From positions 37,214-101,213 of the forward strand of contig JAXMBS010000011.1 of NCBI GenBank assembly GCA_046349775.1: a stretch of 64,000 nucleotides of DNA, in the 5' to 3' direction. Made by a program: the position numbers and the translations under genes. The notes under the pieces are model-generated. The model was not told the origin of the DNA. It searched no databases and was given only the letters and a program-made list of their open reading frames with translations. The stretch is from JAEUIG01 sp046349775 (GTDB taxonomy: Bacteria > Planctomycetota > Planctomycetia > Planctomycetales > Planctomycetaceae). Shown here one piece after another: positions 47,322 to 57,578 of this stretch (within the stretch, counting starts at the first letter, position 1; every line of letters begins with the position of its first letter).

Positions 47322-47753
47322 GATTGTCCGATGTGTGCCTGCTGAGCCGTTGACGGAGGTTATCTCCAAAACAGAGCCTGGTCTTCTATAGAATTTGCGG
47401 CGCAGGTTGCTATAGTGGCTTTGCGCGGAGGCCGCGCCTGAGCGGCGTACCCCGTTGGCCCGTGTTGCGTCGCCGGCGCGTGCCTCCCTTTTTTCTCGAT
47501 TTCTGCTCGCTTCCTTTTTCGACCCGTCGGCTCACGGGTTTGACTCAGACCGTAGACGTCAGCAGCTGGCAGCCTGGTCCGCGACTCAAAGTCCTATTGC
47601 AGCAATGCCTTGCGCTGCGGTAAAAACTGCCGGTCCCGGACGGCAACCCAACCCGTTGATCGCCCGGGCCGGAAGTGCTGTTGCGGCATGACCGACGCGA
47701 GTCAGCCCGCGCTCGCAAACCAACGCTTCGTATCGTTCGACGACTGAGCAAGG
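47322..47753. other. 432-nt intergenic region upstream of mreB
   Basis: No convincing gene. It contains T-rich patches (CCCTTTTTTCTCGATTTC near 47487-47505) and two TATAG-type hexamers (near 47380 and 47411), but no matching -35 at proper spacing. The mre-operon promoter is presumably here. Confidence 0.4.
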
Positions 47754-48793
47754 ATGCTCCGCAGATTTCGCCAATGGATCCGGCCGGACCTGGCCATTGA
47801 TCTGGGCACGGCCAACACGCTTGTGGCCGTGAACGGCGAAGGCATCGTCGTCAACGAACCGTCCGTCGTCGCTTTGCAAAAGGGGACGCGCCGCGTCCTC
47901 GGCCGCGGCACTGCCGTCGGCAAGCTCGCCCGGCAGATGGTCGGCCGCACGCCCGACGCGATTACTGCCGTCCGTCCGCTCAAAGACGGCGTGATCACCG
48001 ACTTCGAGTTGTGCGAAGCGATGCTGGCGTATTTCATCCGCAAGGCGACGCGCGACGGGCGCGGCCTGCGGCCGCGTGCTTGATCGCGGTCCCCGGCGGG
48101 ATCACGCCCGTCGAGAAGCGGGCTGTCTACACCAGTGCCGAGCGGGCCGGCGCCGGGCAGGTGTACCTCATTGATGAGTCCAAGGCGGCGAGCATCGGGG
48201 CGGGGCTCCCGATCTCGGAGCCGCTGGCCAATATGATCTGCGACATCGGCGGCGGTACGACCGACGTCGCGATCCTGAGCCTCGGCGGCGTCGTCGCCGC
48301 CCGGTCGGTGCGCGTTGCCGGCGATGCCATGGACCAGGCGATCGTCGAATACATCCGCCAGCAGTTCTCGATGCGGATCGGCGCACAGTCGGCCGAGCAG
48401 CTCAAGCTGGAGATCGGCAGCGCGTATCCGCTGGAAACGGAACGCACGGCCGAAATCCGCGGGCTCGACACGATCAGCGGCATTCCCCGACGGGCAACGA
48501 TCACCAGTGAAGAAGTCCGCGAAGCTTTGCACGGTCCGCTGGAAGCGATCCTGAACTGCATCAAGCAGACGATCGTGCAGTGCCATCCGGAGCTGGTCGC
48601 GGATCTGTCGGACACCGGGCTGGTGCTGACGGGCGGCGGCGCACTGTTGCGTGGCCTGGCGCCGCTGATGCGGGAGCAATTGGGGATTGCGGTGCGGGTG
48701 GCGGAGGAGCCGCTGACGACGGTCGCCCGCGGGACGGCCATCTGCCTGGAACATTTCTCCCAATGGCGTGACAGCTTTGACTCAGACGACTGA
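47754..48793 (+). CDS. mreB: cell-shape protein MreB, one frameshift
   Basis: A bacterial actin that forms membrane-associated filaments directing sidewall peptidoglycan synthesis. Actin-fold motifs: DLAIDLGTANTLVAV (phosphate 1), GIVVNEPSVVAL, IAVPGGITPVEKRAVYTSAE, YLIDESKAASIGAGL (the usual MreB EP replaced by DES), NMICDIGGGTTDVAILSLGG (phosphate 2) and LTGGGALLRGLAPLM (adenosine). Length about 346 residues, normal. The frame changes between 48011 and 48083. As the gene is normally essential where present, an indel error is likely. First gene of mreB-mreC-mreD-mrdA. Confidence 0.92.
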
Positions 48794-50087
48794 ACCTCAG
48801 GACTTTCGCGAACTATTCGCTGCGGCCAGCAATGAGCTCCGCAAGGCGGGGGCGTTGCCGGAGCCGGCGGCGCGACCCAGCCCGGAGCCGCCGAAGACAC
48901 CCAAGGCGCCCGAGCCGGCTGTTCAGCGCGAGCCGGTTCAGGCGCTGGCACGGTCGGCTCCGGAGCCGCCGCGAGCCCTGCAAACATCGGGACCAGAATT
49001 CCCACGCGCGCCGGGTCGCCCGGCCGTTCCACGCAGCACGTCGACAGGATCCGTCATGAATCGACTGGAGCGCTGGAAGTCACAAGTGGCATTGTTCGCG
49101 GGCATCTGCGGCGCTGCTGCCGCCGGAGTGTTTGCTCCCGGAGAGTACACGGAGCAGGTGCGAACAGCCGTCGTCGATGCCGTTCGCCCTGGCCGTCAGG
49201 CGGCGATGATCTCTATCGACTATGGGAAGACGGTCCTCGATCGCCTTCGCCCGCCACCGGCGGAGGATGAACTTGCCAAGGTCAAGGCCGAGCTGGCCAT
49301 CTGGCAATCGCGCACGTTGCAGGAAAGTGCAAACGAAATCGGGCGCGTGCAGTTGGCTTCCGCGGAGGCCGCCGCCGATGTCCCGGCGGAACTCCGTGCG
49401 ATGGAATCGTCGCTTCTTAAGGTGAATTTGGTGCCGGCGCAGATTCTCGGGCGCGAACCGGACGTGCTCCGCGCTCGGTTTGCCAGGATTCTCGACCGCG
49501 GACGCTCGTCGGCGCTGGCCGTTGAAGACCTCGTGCTGGCCGATGCGCCGCACCTCGACCAGGGGACCGACGCCGGTGTGCAGCCCGAACAGCCGGTGGT
49601 CAGCGGACGCATCGTTGTCGGCAATATCCGGCAGGTCGGCCAGTGGACCAGCACGCTGCAACTGATCACCGATCCGGAATACCGCGCCCCCGTGCAGGTC
49701 GTCCGCAGATCGCGCAAGGGCCTGGTGCTTGGCGCGACCGGCGTCCTCTGCGGCGAAGGCGACGGCGCCTGCCGGATCGAGCTGGTTTCCGCCAGTGAGG
49801 CCGTGTCGGTCGGCGATTTTGTCTTCAGCCGGCAGCAGGATGCGAATTCCACTGGGCCGCTCTATTTTGGCCGGGTGATCGCAGCGGACATGCCGGGAGG
49901 CGCCGAAGACTGGAAAATTCAGGTGGCCCCGGCGTTCGACCCAGCCGTCCTGCGGCGAGTCGAAGTGCTGACCGTCACTTTGAATCCTGCGCGAGTGCCG
50001 GCCGCCGCCAGAACGGCTCAGATGGCAAACGACAATCCGGCCCAGACGTTCCAGCCGGTGACGACGACCACCAGCCGCTCGGAATGA
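48768..50087 (+). CDS. mreC: cell-shape protein MreC with proline-rich N-terminal extension
   Basis: 439 residues, longer than typical MreC (about 280-370). Residues 1-96 are a cytoplasmic Pro/Ala/Glu-rich extension. The membrane helix is SQVALFAGICGAAAAGVFAP, followed by a coiled coil (EDELAKVKAELAIWQSRTL) and the beta-barrel core (VPAQILGREPDVLRARFARI, GVQPEQPVVSGRIVVGNIRQVG, GVLCGEGDGACRIELV, VSVGDFVFSRQQ). It organises the elongasome with MreB, MreD and PBP2. GTG 48768 overlaps mreB by 26 nt; ATG 49056 would remove the extension and give a classical MreC. Confidence 0.88.
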   Translation: MTALTQTTEPQDFRELFAAASNELRKAGALPEPAARPSPEPPKTPKAPEPAVQREPVQALARSAPEPPRALQTSGPEFPRAPGRPAVPRSTSTGSVMNRLERWKSQVALFAGICGAAAAGVFAPGEYTEQVRTAVVDAVRPGRQAAMISIDYGKTVLDRLRPPPAEDELAKVKAELAIWQSRTLQESANEIGRVQLASAEAAADVPAELRAMESSLLKVNLVPAQILGREPDVLRARFARILDRGRSSALAVEDLVLADAPHLDQGTDAGVQPEQPVVSGRIVVGNIRQVGQWTSTLQLITDPEYRAPVQVVRRSRKGLVLGATGVLCGEGDGACRIELVSASEAVSVGDFVFSRQQDANSTGPLYFGRVIAADMPGGAEDWKIQVAPAFDPAVLRRVEVLTVTLNPARVPAAARTAQMANDNPAQTFQPVTTTTSRSE

Positions 50088-50108
50088 TTTTTCCCCAGGA
50101 GTTGACCG

Positions 50109-50633
50109 ATGTGGTTTCGCATCGCTTTAACGCTCGGCATTTATGCGGCGGCCGTGGCCGAGACGGCCATCCTTGAACAGCCGCATACGTTGCAGGTCTG
50201 CTGGCTGATGCTCGTCGCCAGCCTGGCCATGTGGCGCCTGCCGGCGATGGAAGCCGCCGGCTGGGGAGTCGGCATCGGACTCATTTGCGATGCCATTTCC
50301 GGCACGCCGCTGGGGCTGCACTTATTGGCGCTCAGCCTGGCCCTGTGGAGCGGGTGCTTTGTGCGCGATCGGTGGCTGGGACAGTCGCTGGCTGCATACG
50401 GCGTACTGTCGATGCTGGTCGTTGCCGTCGTGGTGCTGTCGGTTGCCGGTTTGCGAAGCGCCCTTGGCGAAGAGATTGTTTCGTTGTCACACACCGGTCT
50501 TTCGGCCGTCGGAGCGGCCGCAGCCACCGGACTGTGCGGACTGGTGCTGGTCATTGTGTGGCGCACGACGCTGTATGCCGCGGCCGCCAATGGACTGATC
50601 CCGCGCCGGCTCGTCGAGCCACGAACGGCGTAG
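50109..50633 (+). CDS. mreD: cell-shape protein MreD
   Basis: 174 residues, nearly all hydrophobic with about five membrane segments (IALTLGIYAAAVAETAILEQ; WLMLVASLAMWRLPAMEAAG; GVLSMLVVAVVVLSVAGL; GLCGLVLVIVWRTTLYA). The segment GVGIGLICDAISGTPLGLHLL matches the conserved MreD G-x-x-x-D pattern. Weak sequence conservation is normal for MreD; the assignment rests on size, topology and its place after mreC (21 nt). It is separated from the PBP2 gene by a palindromic repeat block. Confidence 0.8.
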   Translation: MWFRIALTLGIYAAAVAETAILEQPHTLQVCWLMLVASLAMWRLPAMEAAGWGVGIGLICDAISGTPLGLHLLALSLALWSGCFVRDRWLGQSLAAYGVLSMLVVAVVVLSVAGLRSALGEEIVSLSHTGLSAVGAAAATGLCGLVLVIVWRTTLYAAAANGLIPRRLVEPRTA

Positions 50634-50636
50634 AGT

Positions 50637-50732
50637 CGTTCGTAGTGACCCGCTGCAGCGGGTCGTTTCCCGCGAGCATACCGATGCATTGACCACTGAC
50701 CACTGACCGCACGAATGCGGTCACTACGAATC
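50637..50732. repeat. composite palindromic (REP-like) repeat between mreD and mrdA
   Basis: Outer inverted repeats TTCGTAGTGACC (50639-50650) and GGTCACTACGAA (50719-50730) are perfect. Inside are a perfect 18-nt palindrome GACCCGCTGCAGCGGGTC (50647-50664), a GACCACT tandem (near 50693-50708) and a hairpin GACCGCA-CGAA-TGCGGTC (50705-50722). It resembles REP/MITE-type intergenic elements. It could attenuate transcription between the two genes. Confidence 0.75.
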
Positions 50733-50739
50733 GACTTCC

Positions 50740-52987
50740 ATGCGGAACCGTCCCTTCCATGAGATGACGCGTCCGCAGTCGCGCGATCGGCCGCTGATCG
50801 ACCATTCGCCGCAGCTTCGCTTGTGGGTGCTGTTTGTCCTCTTCCTGGCGCCGGCGGCAGTCATCATCGTGCGGCTCTACCACGTCCAGACGGCCCTCAC
50901 CCCCGTTTTCGTGGCCGACTGGGAACGGACAACCGAGACCCTCGAGCCAATCCCCGCTCGCGATGGACGGATCCTGACCGCCGACGGACAGGTCCTCGCA
51001 TTTGATGAGCCGAAGTTTGACATTGCGCTGCATTACCGCTGGCTGGAGGATCCGCCCCAGCCGGAGTGGCTCGATTCTCAGGCGCGGCTGCTGCTCAAAC
51101 CGGCCGAACGGCGCGACAAAGTCAAACTGACTCGCGCGCGCGAGATCATTCTCGGACGGCGCGCGGCGGCATTCGCGGAACTCTCGGAAGTCACCGGTCA
51201 AACTCCGGCCGAACTGGCGGAGAGTTGCCGCCGCGTGCAGACGCGCATTGAGCGGATGTACGCTCTCGTTGAAGAACGGCAGGCGCGCCGCGCCGAGAAT
51301 TCGGACGCCGCGCCCCCTGCCGATCCGGCCGCGAACTGGACGGAGCAGGCCTGGAGCAATCTGAAATCGGCTCTGACCACACCCCCTGAACGCCCGCAGC
51401 ACGATCCGCTCGTGATCCGCGAACAATTGATGGCACATGTCGTCGTCGAAAGTGTGCCGCTGACGGTCGTGACTGCCATCGAATCCGCACCGTCTCGATT
51501 CCCGGGCGTCGAAGTCCAGAGAGCGACGCGTCGCGTCTATCCGGCCGGCAAACTCGCCGCGCACATCGTAGGCGCACGCACGCCGGTGGACGATGAGGAA
51601 CTCGAACAGGCGAAGAAACAGCATTCCCCTGAAGACGCACCGGCCAGCGAGTCCGGCGGCCGCATTGGACGTAGCGGGATCGAACGTGCGTACGACACGC
51701 AATTGCGCGGGCAGAACGGCGTACGGCGGATCGTCCGCGACCGGCGCGGCCAGATCGTGCGGACGGACGACGTCCGCCCGGCGTCAGACGGCCGCGACGT
51801 GGTCCTCTCGTTCGACAGCCGGCTGCAGGCCCGCGCGGAAGCGCTGTTGGACGCCGTCCTCGATCCCCCGAGTTCCGCCGCGAACACCGCCGGCGAGTCC
51901 GACGAGCCGCTCGATGCGCCCCCCCCTCCGGCGCCGCCGCTCGGAGGTTGCATTGTCGCGCTCGATGTCCGCAACGGCCGCGTACTCGCCGCCGCAGCAG
52001 CGCCGCGATTCGACGCCAACCTCATCGTCCATCACGAGCCGGCCGCCTGGGACGCCGCCGTCGCCGATCCGCGGCAGCCGTTCTTCCCGCGTGACCCAGA
52101 TGACGATCCCCCCGGTTCGGTCTTCAAGACGCTGACGGCAATCGCTCCTCGAAAGCGGCCAGTTCGATCCGGACGAGCAATTCTACTGCCAGGGGTATCT
52201 CGACGAGCCAAACCGGCATCGCTGCCTGATCTATCGGCACTACGGCGCCGGACACGGCCTGGTCACTCTCGACGATGCGCTCTGTCGTTCCTGCAACGTG
52301 TACTTCTTCGATGCGGCAAGGCGGATCGGCCCGCAGCCGATCCACGACTGGGCGGCGCGGTTTGGATTCGGACGACTGACCGGCGCCGATCTGCCGGGCG
52401 AGCGCAGCGGAAACCTGCCGACGCCGGGAGAATCCGGCCAGAAGTGGTTTCCGGGAACAACGCTCCAGTTTGCGATCGGCCAGGCGTCGCTCGCCGTCAC
52501 ACCCCTGCAGGTCGCGCAAATGATGGCGGCCGTCGCGAATGACGGGTTTCTCGTTACCCCGACATTCGTGCGACCAACCACTGTGCCGAGTCCGAGCGAT
52601 GATCGCAAATTGCAACTGGCGTCGTTTGAGGCCACAGCCGCGCGACCGACACGGCAGCAGATTCTGGGGCTGACTCCGGGAACGCTGGCTCGCGTGCGAG
52701 TCGGCCTGCGAATGGTGGTGGAGGACTCGCACGGCACCGGCAAGCGGGTGCGGCTGGACGAAGTTGCGGTCGCCGGCAAGACAGGCACAGCCGAAGTCGG
52801 CGGCGGCAAGCCGGATCACGCGTGGTTTGCAGGGTACGTTCCGGCCGACAATCCGCGAGTCGCGTTCGTCGTCGTGCTGGAGCATGGCGGCTCCGGGGGC
52901 CACGTGGCGGGGCCGGTCGCGCACGATTTTGTCCAGGCGCTGCTGCAAGCCGGGGTGATTCCGCCGGATCGGCAGGCCGCCGATTGA
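50740..52987 (+). CDS. mrdA: penicillin-binding protein 2 (elongasome transpeptidase), one frameshift
   Basis: Class B PBP of about 750 residues that cross-links peptidoglycan during elongation. After the membrane helix (LWVLFVLFLAPAAVIIVRLY) comes the PBP dimerisation region, with GRIGRSGIERAYDTQLRGQNG. The transpeptidase domain has all three motifs: PPGSVFKTLTA (SxxK), CRSCNVYF (SxN) and VAGKTGTAE (KTG). The frame changes between SxxK and SxN near 52140, after which GQFDPDEQFYCQGYLDEP continues in another frame. Catalytic residues are intact, so an indel error is the likely cause. rodA is not adjacent. Confidence 0.9.
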
Positions 52988-53060
52988 ACTCGCCGAGTTC
53001 GTCGGCATAATGCTGATAGACGATTGCAGATTGAACCAGGCTGGCAGAAGGATTGCTTCG

Positions 53061-53324
53061 ATGGACATGTCCGGGATGTACGAATCCGACCCCGGCACAC
53101 ATCGCTTCAATCCGAAGACGGCGTCTCCGGCGTTGAAGGCGGCCATTGCCGAGTTGGCGCGCGAGACCGAACGCGCCGAGTCCGAGTTCGACGGCCTGGC
53201 GCTCGGCACCTTGTACGAACTCGCCGCCACGAGCTACGGCGGCGACCTGCCGCAGTTCTGGAGAATCTGGCAGCAGTGGAACATCGCCAGCAAAGACCCC
53301 CCGGCCGAGATGGGGGATTTATGA
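53061..53324 (+). CDS. hypothetical small acidic protein
   Basis: 87 residues from ATG 53061: MDMSGMYESDPGTHRFNPKT, then ALKAAIAELARETERAESEF, DGLALGTLYELAATSYGGDL, PQFWRIWQQWNIASKDP. Helical, acidic, no membrane segment or signal. An alternative ATG at 53010 adds 17 residues. It lies between PBP2 and the convergent aspartate kinase. No family recognised. Confidence 0.5.
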   Translation: MDMSGMYESDPGTHRFNPKTASPALKAAIAELARETERAESEFDGLALGTLYELAATSYGGDLPQFWRIWQQWNIASKDPPAEMGDL

Positions 53325-53367
53325 CGGAGCGGCGGACATCCAAACTCAGAGGTCTGACCTCTCCGTC

Positions 53368-55155
53368 TCACCCCAGACCAAACGTCTTCAACAAGCACGT
53401 GTGCGCCGCCGCGCCCCGGTCGCGGGCCACCACCACGCTGATCCGGATTTCGCTCGTGTTGATCATCTGCACGTTGATCTGCTCTGCCGCCAGCGCCCGG
53501 AACATTTTGTCCCCGACGCCGGTGTGCGTCCTCAGACCGATCCCCAACACCGTCAATTTGGCGATCTCGGTCTCGTAACTCAGCTTCGCCCCCGCCCAGG
53601 CACTGAGCACTTCCCTAACCAGCAGCAGGCACTGCTGCAGATCGTCGCGTGGCACGGTGAACGACACCTCCGAACGGCCGGTGTCGCTGACGTTCTGGAC
53701 GATCATGTCGACCATCACGTCCCCCTCCGCGACCGCGGCGAAGAGTTGTGCGCAGACGCCCGGCTTGTCCGGCACGTTGTTGATCGTGATCCGCGACTGC
53801 AGGTCGTCGAGCTGCACTTCGCTGACGACGATGTCCTCCATGTGCGACAGCCGGCCGACGACTTCCCTCAGCAGTTCATCGTGCCCGACGGTCGGCCGAC
53901 CTCCCATTGCCTGACGGACACCGACGGCCGGCACGGCGATCGTGTCGGCGTCGAGATTGAACCCGCGATGCACCGCCTTCAGCGCCGCGTCGCATCGGTC
54001 TCGGGCGACGAGCACCGAAATCTTGATTTCGCTGGTGGTGATCATTTCCAGATTCACCCCGGCCTCGGCCAGCGACTGGAACATCTGCGCTGCCACACCT
54101 GTGTGCGTCCGCATTCCGGAGCCGACGACCGACACTTTGGCGACGTTGGTACCGCTGCGAACTTCGCCGGAGCCGAGTTCCTTCACGGCGGCGGCGGCGG
54201 CGGTGAGCGTTTCGGCCAGGTCTGACTCCGGCACGGTAAACGAGACCTCGGCCGTTCCCCCGGCCCCGACGTTCTGGACCACCATGTCGACCGGAATTTT
54301 ATGGGCCGCCATGCTGGCGAAGATCAGGCTCATGACGCCGGGGCGATCGGGGATTTCGCACAGCGAGACGCGGGCCTCATTGCGCGCCAGCGCCAATCCG
54401 GTGACGACGCGGCTGTCGTCTTCCCCCTCCGGCGCGATGAGCGTGCCGGCTGCCTGCGAGTAGGCCGGCTTGACTCGCAGCGGGACGCGGAACTTCTTAG
54501 CGAATTCGATCGACCGCGAGTGCATGACGCCGGCGCCGAGGCTGGCCATCTCCAGCATCTCGTCGTAGGAGATGCGGGGGACCAGTCGCGCCTGCGGGAC
54601 GACACGCGGATCGGTCGTGTAGACGCCGTCCACGTCGGTGTAAATCTCGCACTCGTCGGCCGCGAGCGCCGCCGCCAGCGCCGTGGCGGTCGTGTCACTG
54701 CCGCCGCGGCCGAGCGTGGTGATGTTCCCCTCGTCATCGACCCCCTGGAATCCGCAGGCGATCACGATCCGCCCCTCATTGAGGTGTTTCTTGAGCCGCT
54801 CGGTCGAGATGCTGCGGATGCGGGCCTTGGTGTGCGACGCCTCCGTCACGACACCGATCTGCCCGCCGGTCATGCTGATTGCCGGTTCTCCCAGCTTTTG
54901 CACGGCCATGGCGAACAGCGCGACCGACTCCTGTTCGCCGGTGGCCAGCAGCATGTCCATTTCGCGCGGCTGCGGCTGATCGGTGACCTCACGGGCCAGA
55001 TCGATGAGCTCGTCGGTCTTCTTGCCACGGGCGCTGACGACCACCACGACCTGATGCCCCGCACGTTTGATGGCGACGGCCCGGCCGGCGGCAGCGAGGA
55101 TCTTGGCGGCGGTCGCCACGCTGGTTCCGCCGAACTTCTGGACGAAGATGGACAC
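53368..55155 (-). CDS. aspartate kinase with duplicated C-terminal ACT region
   Basis: Phosphorylates L-aspartate, first step towards lysine/diaminopimelate, methionine and threonine. 595 residues; typical enzymes have about 400-460. The kinase domain shows VQKFGGTSVATAAKI, VVVVSARGKKTDELI, TGEQESVALFAMA, FQGVDDEGNITTLGRGGSDTTATALAAAL and YTDVDGVYTTDPR. Four ACT units follow (VSLCEIPDRPGVMSLIFASM; VSVVGSGMRTHTGVAAQMFQ; ITINNVPDKPGVCAQLFAAV; LTVLGIGLRTHTGVGDKMFR), two repeats of the ACT pair. This should give complex feedback inhibition. Intact, on the strand opposite to its neighbours. Confidence 0.95.
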   Translation of the reverse strand: MSIFVQKFGGTSVATAAKILAAAGRAVAIKRAGHQVVVVVSARGKKTDELIDLAREVTDQPQPREMDMLLATGEQESVALFAMAVQKLGEPAISMTGGQIGVVTEASHTKARIRSISTERLKKHLNEGRIVIACGFQGVDDEGNITTLGRGGSDTTATALAAALAADECEIYTDVDGVYTTDPRVVPQARLVPRISYDEMLEMASLGAGVMHSRSIEFAKKFRVPLRVKPAYSQAAGTLIAPEGEDDSRVVTGLALARNEARVSLCEIPDRPGVMSLIFASMAAHKIPVDMVVQNVGAGGTAEVSFTVPESDLAETLTAAAAAVKELGSGEVRSGTNVAKVSVVGSGMRTHTGVAAQMFQSLAEAGVNLEMITTSEIKISVLVARDRCDAALKAVHRGFNLDADTIAVPAVGVRQAMGGRPTVGHDELLREVVGRLSHMEDIVVSEVQLDDLQSRITINNVPDKPGVCAQLFAAVAEGDVMVDMIVQNVSDTGRSEVSFTVPRDDLQQCLLLVREVLSAWAGAKLSYETEIAKLTVLGIGLRTHTGVGDKMFRALAAEQINVQMINTSEIRISVVVARDRGAAAHTCLLKTFGLG

Positions 55156-55485
55156 TGGGGAGGAGGAGTTGGGTATTAGGAATTAGGAATCAGGCAGCAG
55201 TCAATTGTTGGGCGAATCCAGCCAGGCAAACCCTTAATCGGCCGCGACCACCGATCTGCGAGAATCTCTTGAATCTGCGAAATCTGCGTCCCTGCGTGCA
55301 GACCTCTCGCGGCGCGGCAGGATAGCGAATACGGCGGCGAGATTGAACGCGGACGCGCCTCCCGGACGCCGCTGAGCGACCGAAAACTGGCGTAGCCGCG
55401 TCGCTGGTCATCTGTTACGTTCCCGCCCCTGTCGCCTCGTTACCGGGCCACCCCGGCCGCGCCGGGCCGTTCATGGAGGAACGTC
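55156..55485. other. 330-nt intergenic region
   Basis: Contains low-complexity repeats (ATTAGGAATTAGGAATCAGG near 55173-55192; CTTGAATCTGCGAAATCTGCG near 55268-55288) of the degenerate kind common between planctomycete genes, and a GGAGGAA ribosome-binding site at 55475 for the following gene. No gene seen. Confidence 0.4.
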
Positions 55486-56724
55486 ATGCCCCGCTCACGC
55501 AACACTCGCCCCATCCGGTCTACTCAGGCCGGTTCTGGTTCCCCAGTCTGCAGCCGCCGTCAGCGCAACGCCGCCGCACACGGAAGCTGGACACGCGCCA
55601 TCCAGCCGGGGGTCGACGAGCCGCCGGCCGCTGCGGTGAACTCAACGAGAGCAGCCTCTCCGGCGAACCGGTACCCGAGGATGCCGAAGTCTTTCTTGAC
55701 CAGACAGAACCGGCACCACCCGGAACCGCCAGCCACATCCACCCGCCTGAAGCCCGCGTCAGCGCGGCCGGAATCGATCGCGCAAGATCCCTTCGGAACA
55801 GCCGCTCCAGGTTCGTGGCCGCATCCTCGACACGGCTACCTGCCACGCCCGCTTCGCCCGCTGCTGTTCCTTCGGTCGCAGCAGTTCCAATGTGACGGCA
55901 CAGGAAACGACGGCTCGTCCGCCGGCGACGCTGACCGTCACGGCGGCCAGCAGGAAGATCGCCCCTGGGCGCTGATGCACCGGAAGTCGGCCGGTGGATG
56001 CCTGCCGCCACCGCTACCCGGCGCGCCCGGCAAAGCCGGCGTTCGACTTCACCCAGATCGATGCGAACCTGAACGCCGGCACCGTCGACGGAGACGTCGC
56101 CGCGCACCGCGCACTCTCCGAACTGTACTGGCAGCATCCCGAACTCCGGCCGCAACTGTATGAGCGTATCGACCAGACAGCGAAGCGCATCTATTTCCAG
56201 CCGCAGCCCCATTACTTTGCCGAGTACAACGTCCAGCCGGGTGAGACCCTGCAGGCGATCGCCAAGAAGTACAGCGTTTCGTGGGAGTATCTGGAGCGGC
56301 TGAACAAGATTCGACCCCTCGACTCAAAGCCGGACAGTCGCTGAAGGTCATCAAAGGCCCCTTCGGCGACGTTGACCTGAGCGATTACGAGATCACGGTT
56401 CACTGCCACGGTCACTATGTGTACCGATTCCCGGTTGGGATCGGGAAAGACGGTTCGACGCCGATCGGCACGTTCACTGTTGAGGACAAGGTCGTCAACC
56501 CGCAGTACAACGGCCCGGAAGGCACAATTGCTGCCGACGACCCCGCGAATCCGATCGGCGAACGGTGGATCAGCCTCGGCGGGGGCTACGGCATCCACGG
56601 GACGATCGACCCCGATTCGATCGGCAAGAGCGAATCCCGCGGCTGCATTCGCATGCACAACAAGGACGTTGAAATCGTCTACGACCTGCTGACCGTCGGA
56701 TCGGAGGTCGTCATCCAGCGATAA
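55486..56724 (+). CDS. LysM-L,D-transpeptidase (YkuD), frameshifted
   Basis: Forms 3-3 cross-links in peptidoglycan or attaches proteins to it, outside the inner membrane. Reliable from about 56030: PAKPAFDFTQIDANLNAGTV, a helical segment (ALSELYWQHPELRPQLYERI), a LysM domain (YNVQPGETLQAIAKKYSVSW), a frame change near 56325 and SRLKAGQSLKVIKGPF-like text. YkuD follows: YRFPVGIGKDGSTPIGTFTV, GERWISLGGGYGIHG, and the catalytic SRGCIRMHNKDVE with His and Cys. The N-terminal 170 codons are ambiguous among frames; start ATG 55486 has an excellent Shine-Dalgarno but no clear membrane helix. Confidence 0.8.
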
Positions 56725-56799
56725 GGCATCGTCTTCGACGATTAGAACCACAGAAGAATCAAACGACCGGATGCAGTGAACATCGGGTCGTTAACGACA

Positions 56800-57578
56800 T
56801 CAGGTTGAAAGCTGTCGGCGGCGCGGACTAGCCGGCTCTCGCTGGCGGGCAGCCACCAGGTCTCTGGCGCGGCTGTACAACCAGGCGACGCGTGGCACGC
56901 GGTACTGGAAGAGCACGGGCGATCGTTCGCGTTTCGCACGCTTGACGCATTGCATCCACTTTCGCGCCGAGGAGCACTTCATCCCCATCGGCGCGGGGCT
57001 GTTCTCCTGTGCCGGTCCCCGCTTCTGTGCTGGCAGGGCTCGTCGGCGGCACGAACGGATCGCCTGAGCCCGTCCCGCCGTTCGCGCCCCCCTTCGCCGG
57101 AGGTACGAAGTCGTCTCAACCGGGCATGCCGCCCGTCGATGTCTTCCCCTGTCGCCGGGTCGGTAAAGTGCGGCTTGTCGTCGGCTTTGGTCGGCCCGCG
57201 CCTTGTCTGCCTGGGGACTCATGTCCCCTGCGTAGTTCACGCCGCAGTTGCCGCCGGGGCAACCGCCGGCGCGCTTGCGGCGAGCATCCGGTTCCGCAAG
57301 GCGTACAGCTCGCGCCGCAAGGCGCACAACACGCCTGCGGGCTGTAAAAGCTGCTGCAACCACTCGGGCCACAGGGGCTGCAACCGCTGGGGCCGCAGGG
57401 ACCGGGCGAATACGCCGGCGCATAGGCGGGAGCAGAGTACATCGGCGGGTAGTACCCCCGGCCCCAGCCCCAGGCAGGGGAACAGGCACGCGTTTGCGCT
57501 CGTGGATGCACTCAAGAACACGGCAGCCACTGCCGCTTTGCCCAATTTCACCAGGGTAGGACGCCACATCGCAATCAC
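56800..57578 (-). CDS. secreted cysteine/proline-rich repeat protein, frameshifted
   Basis: The N-terminus at 57578 is a clear signal peptide (LVKLGKAAVAAVFLSASTSANA). A shift then gives a low-complexity region with YPPMYSAPAYAPAYSPGPCG, CGPSGCSPCGPSGCSSFY and ACCAPCGASCTPCGTGCS: tandem CGPSGC units with a cysteine every three to six residues. A further part reads GGCPGGNCGVNYAGDMSPQA. The C-terminal third is ambiguous (a frame with DGDEVLLGAKVDAMRQACET near 56900 is possible). Possibly a disulphide-linked surface or matrix protein. No function assigned. Confidence 0.5.

Noticed and set aside
47360..47430. Promoter for mreB from TATAG hexamers
   Set aside because: No -35-like hexamer lies at 16-18 nt spacing from either hexamer, so I did not call it.
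55520..56212. Minus-strand 230-codon frame at the transpeptidase N-terminus
   Set aside because: Part of it looks membrane-like (FLLAAVTVSVAGG in a neighbouring frame), but the plus strand has the Shine-Dalgarno and downstream LysM-YkuD domains; evidence is insufficient for a separate gene.
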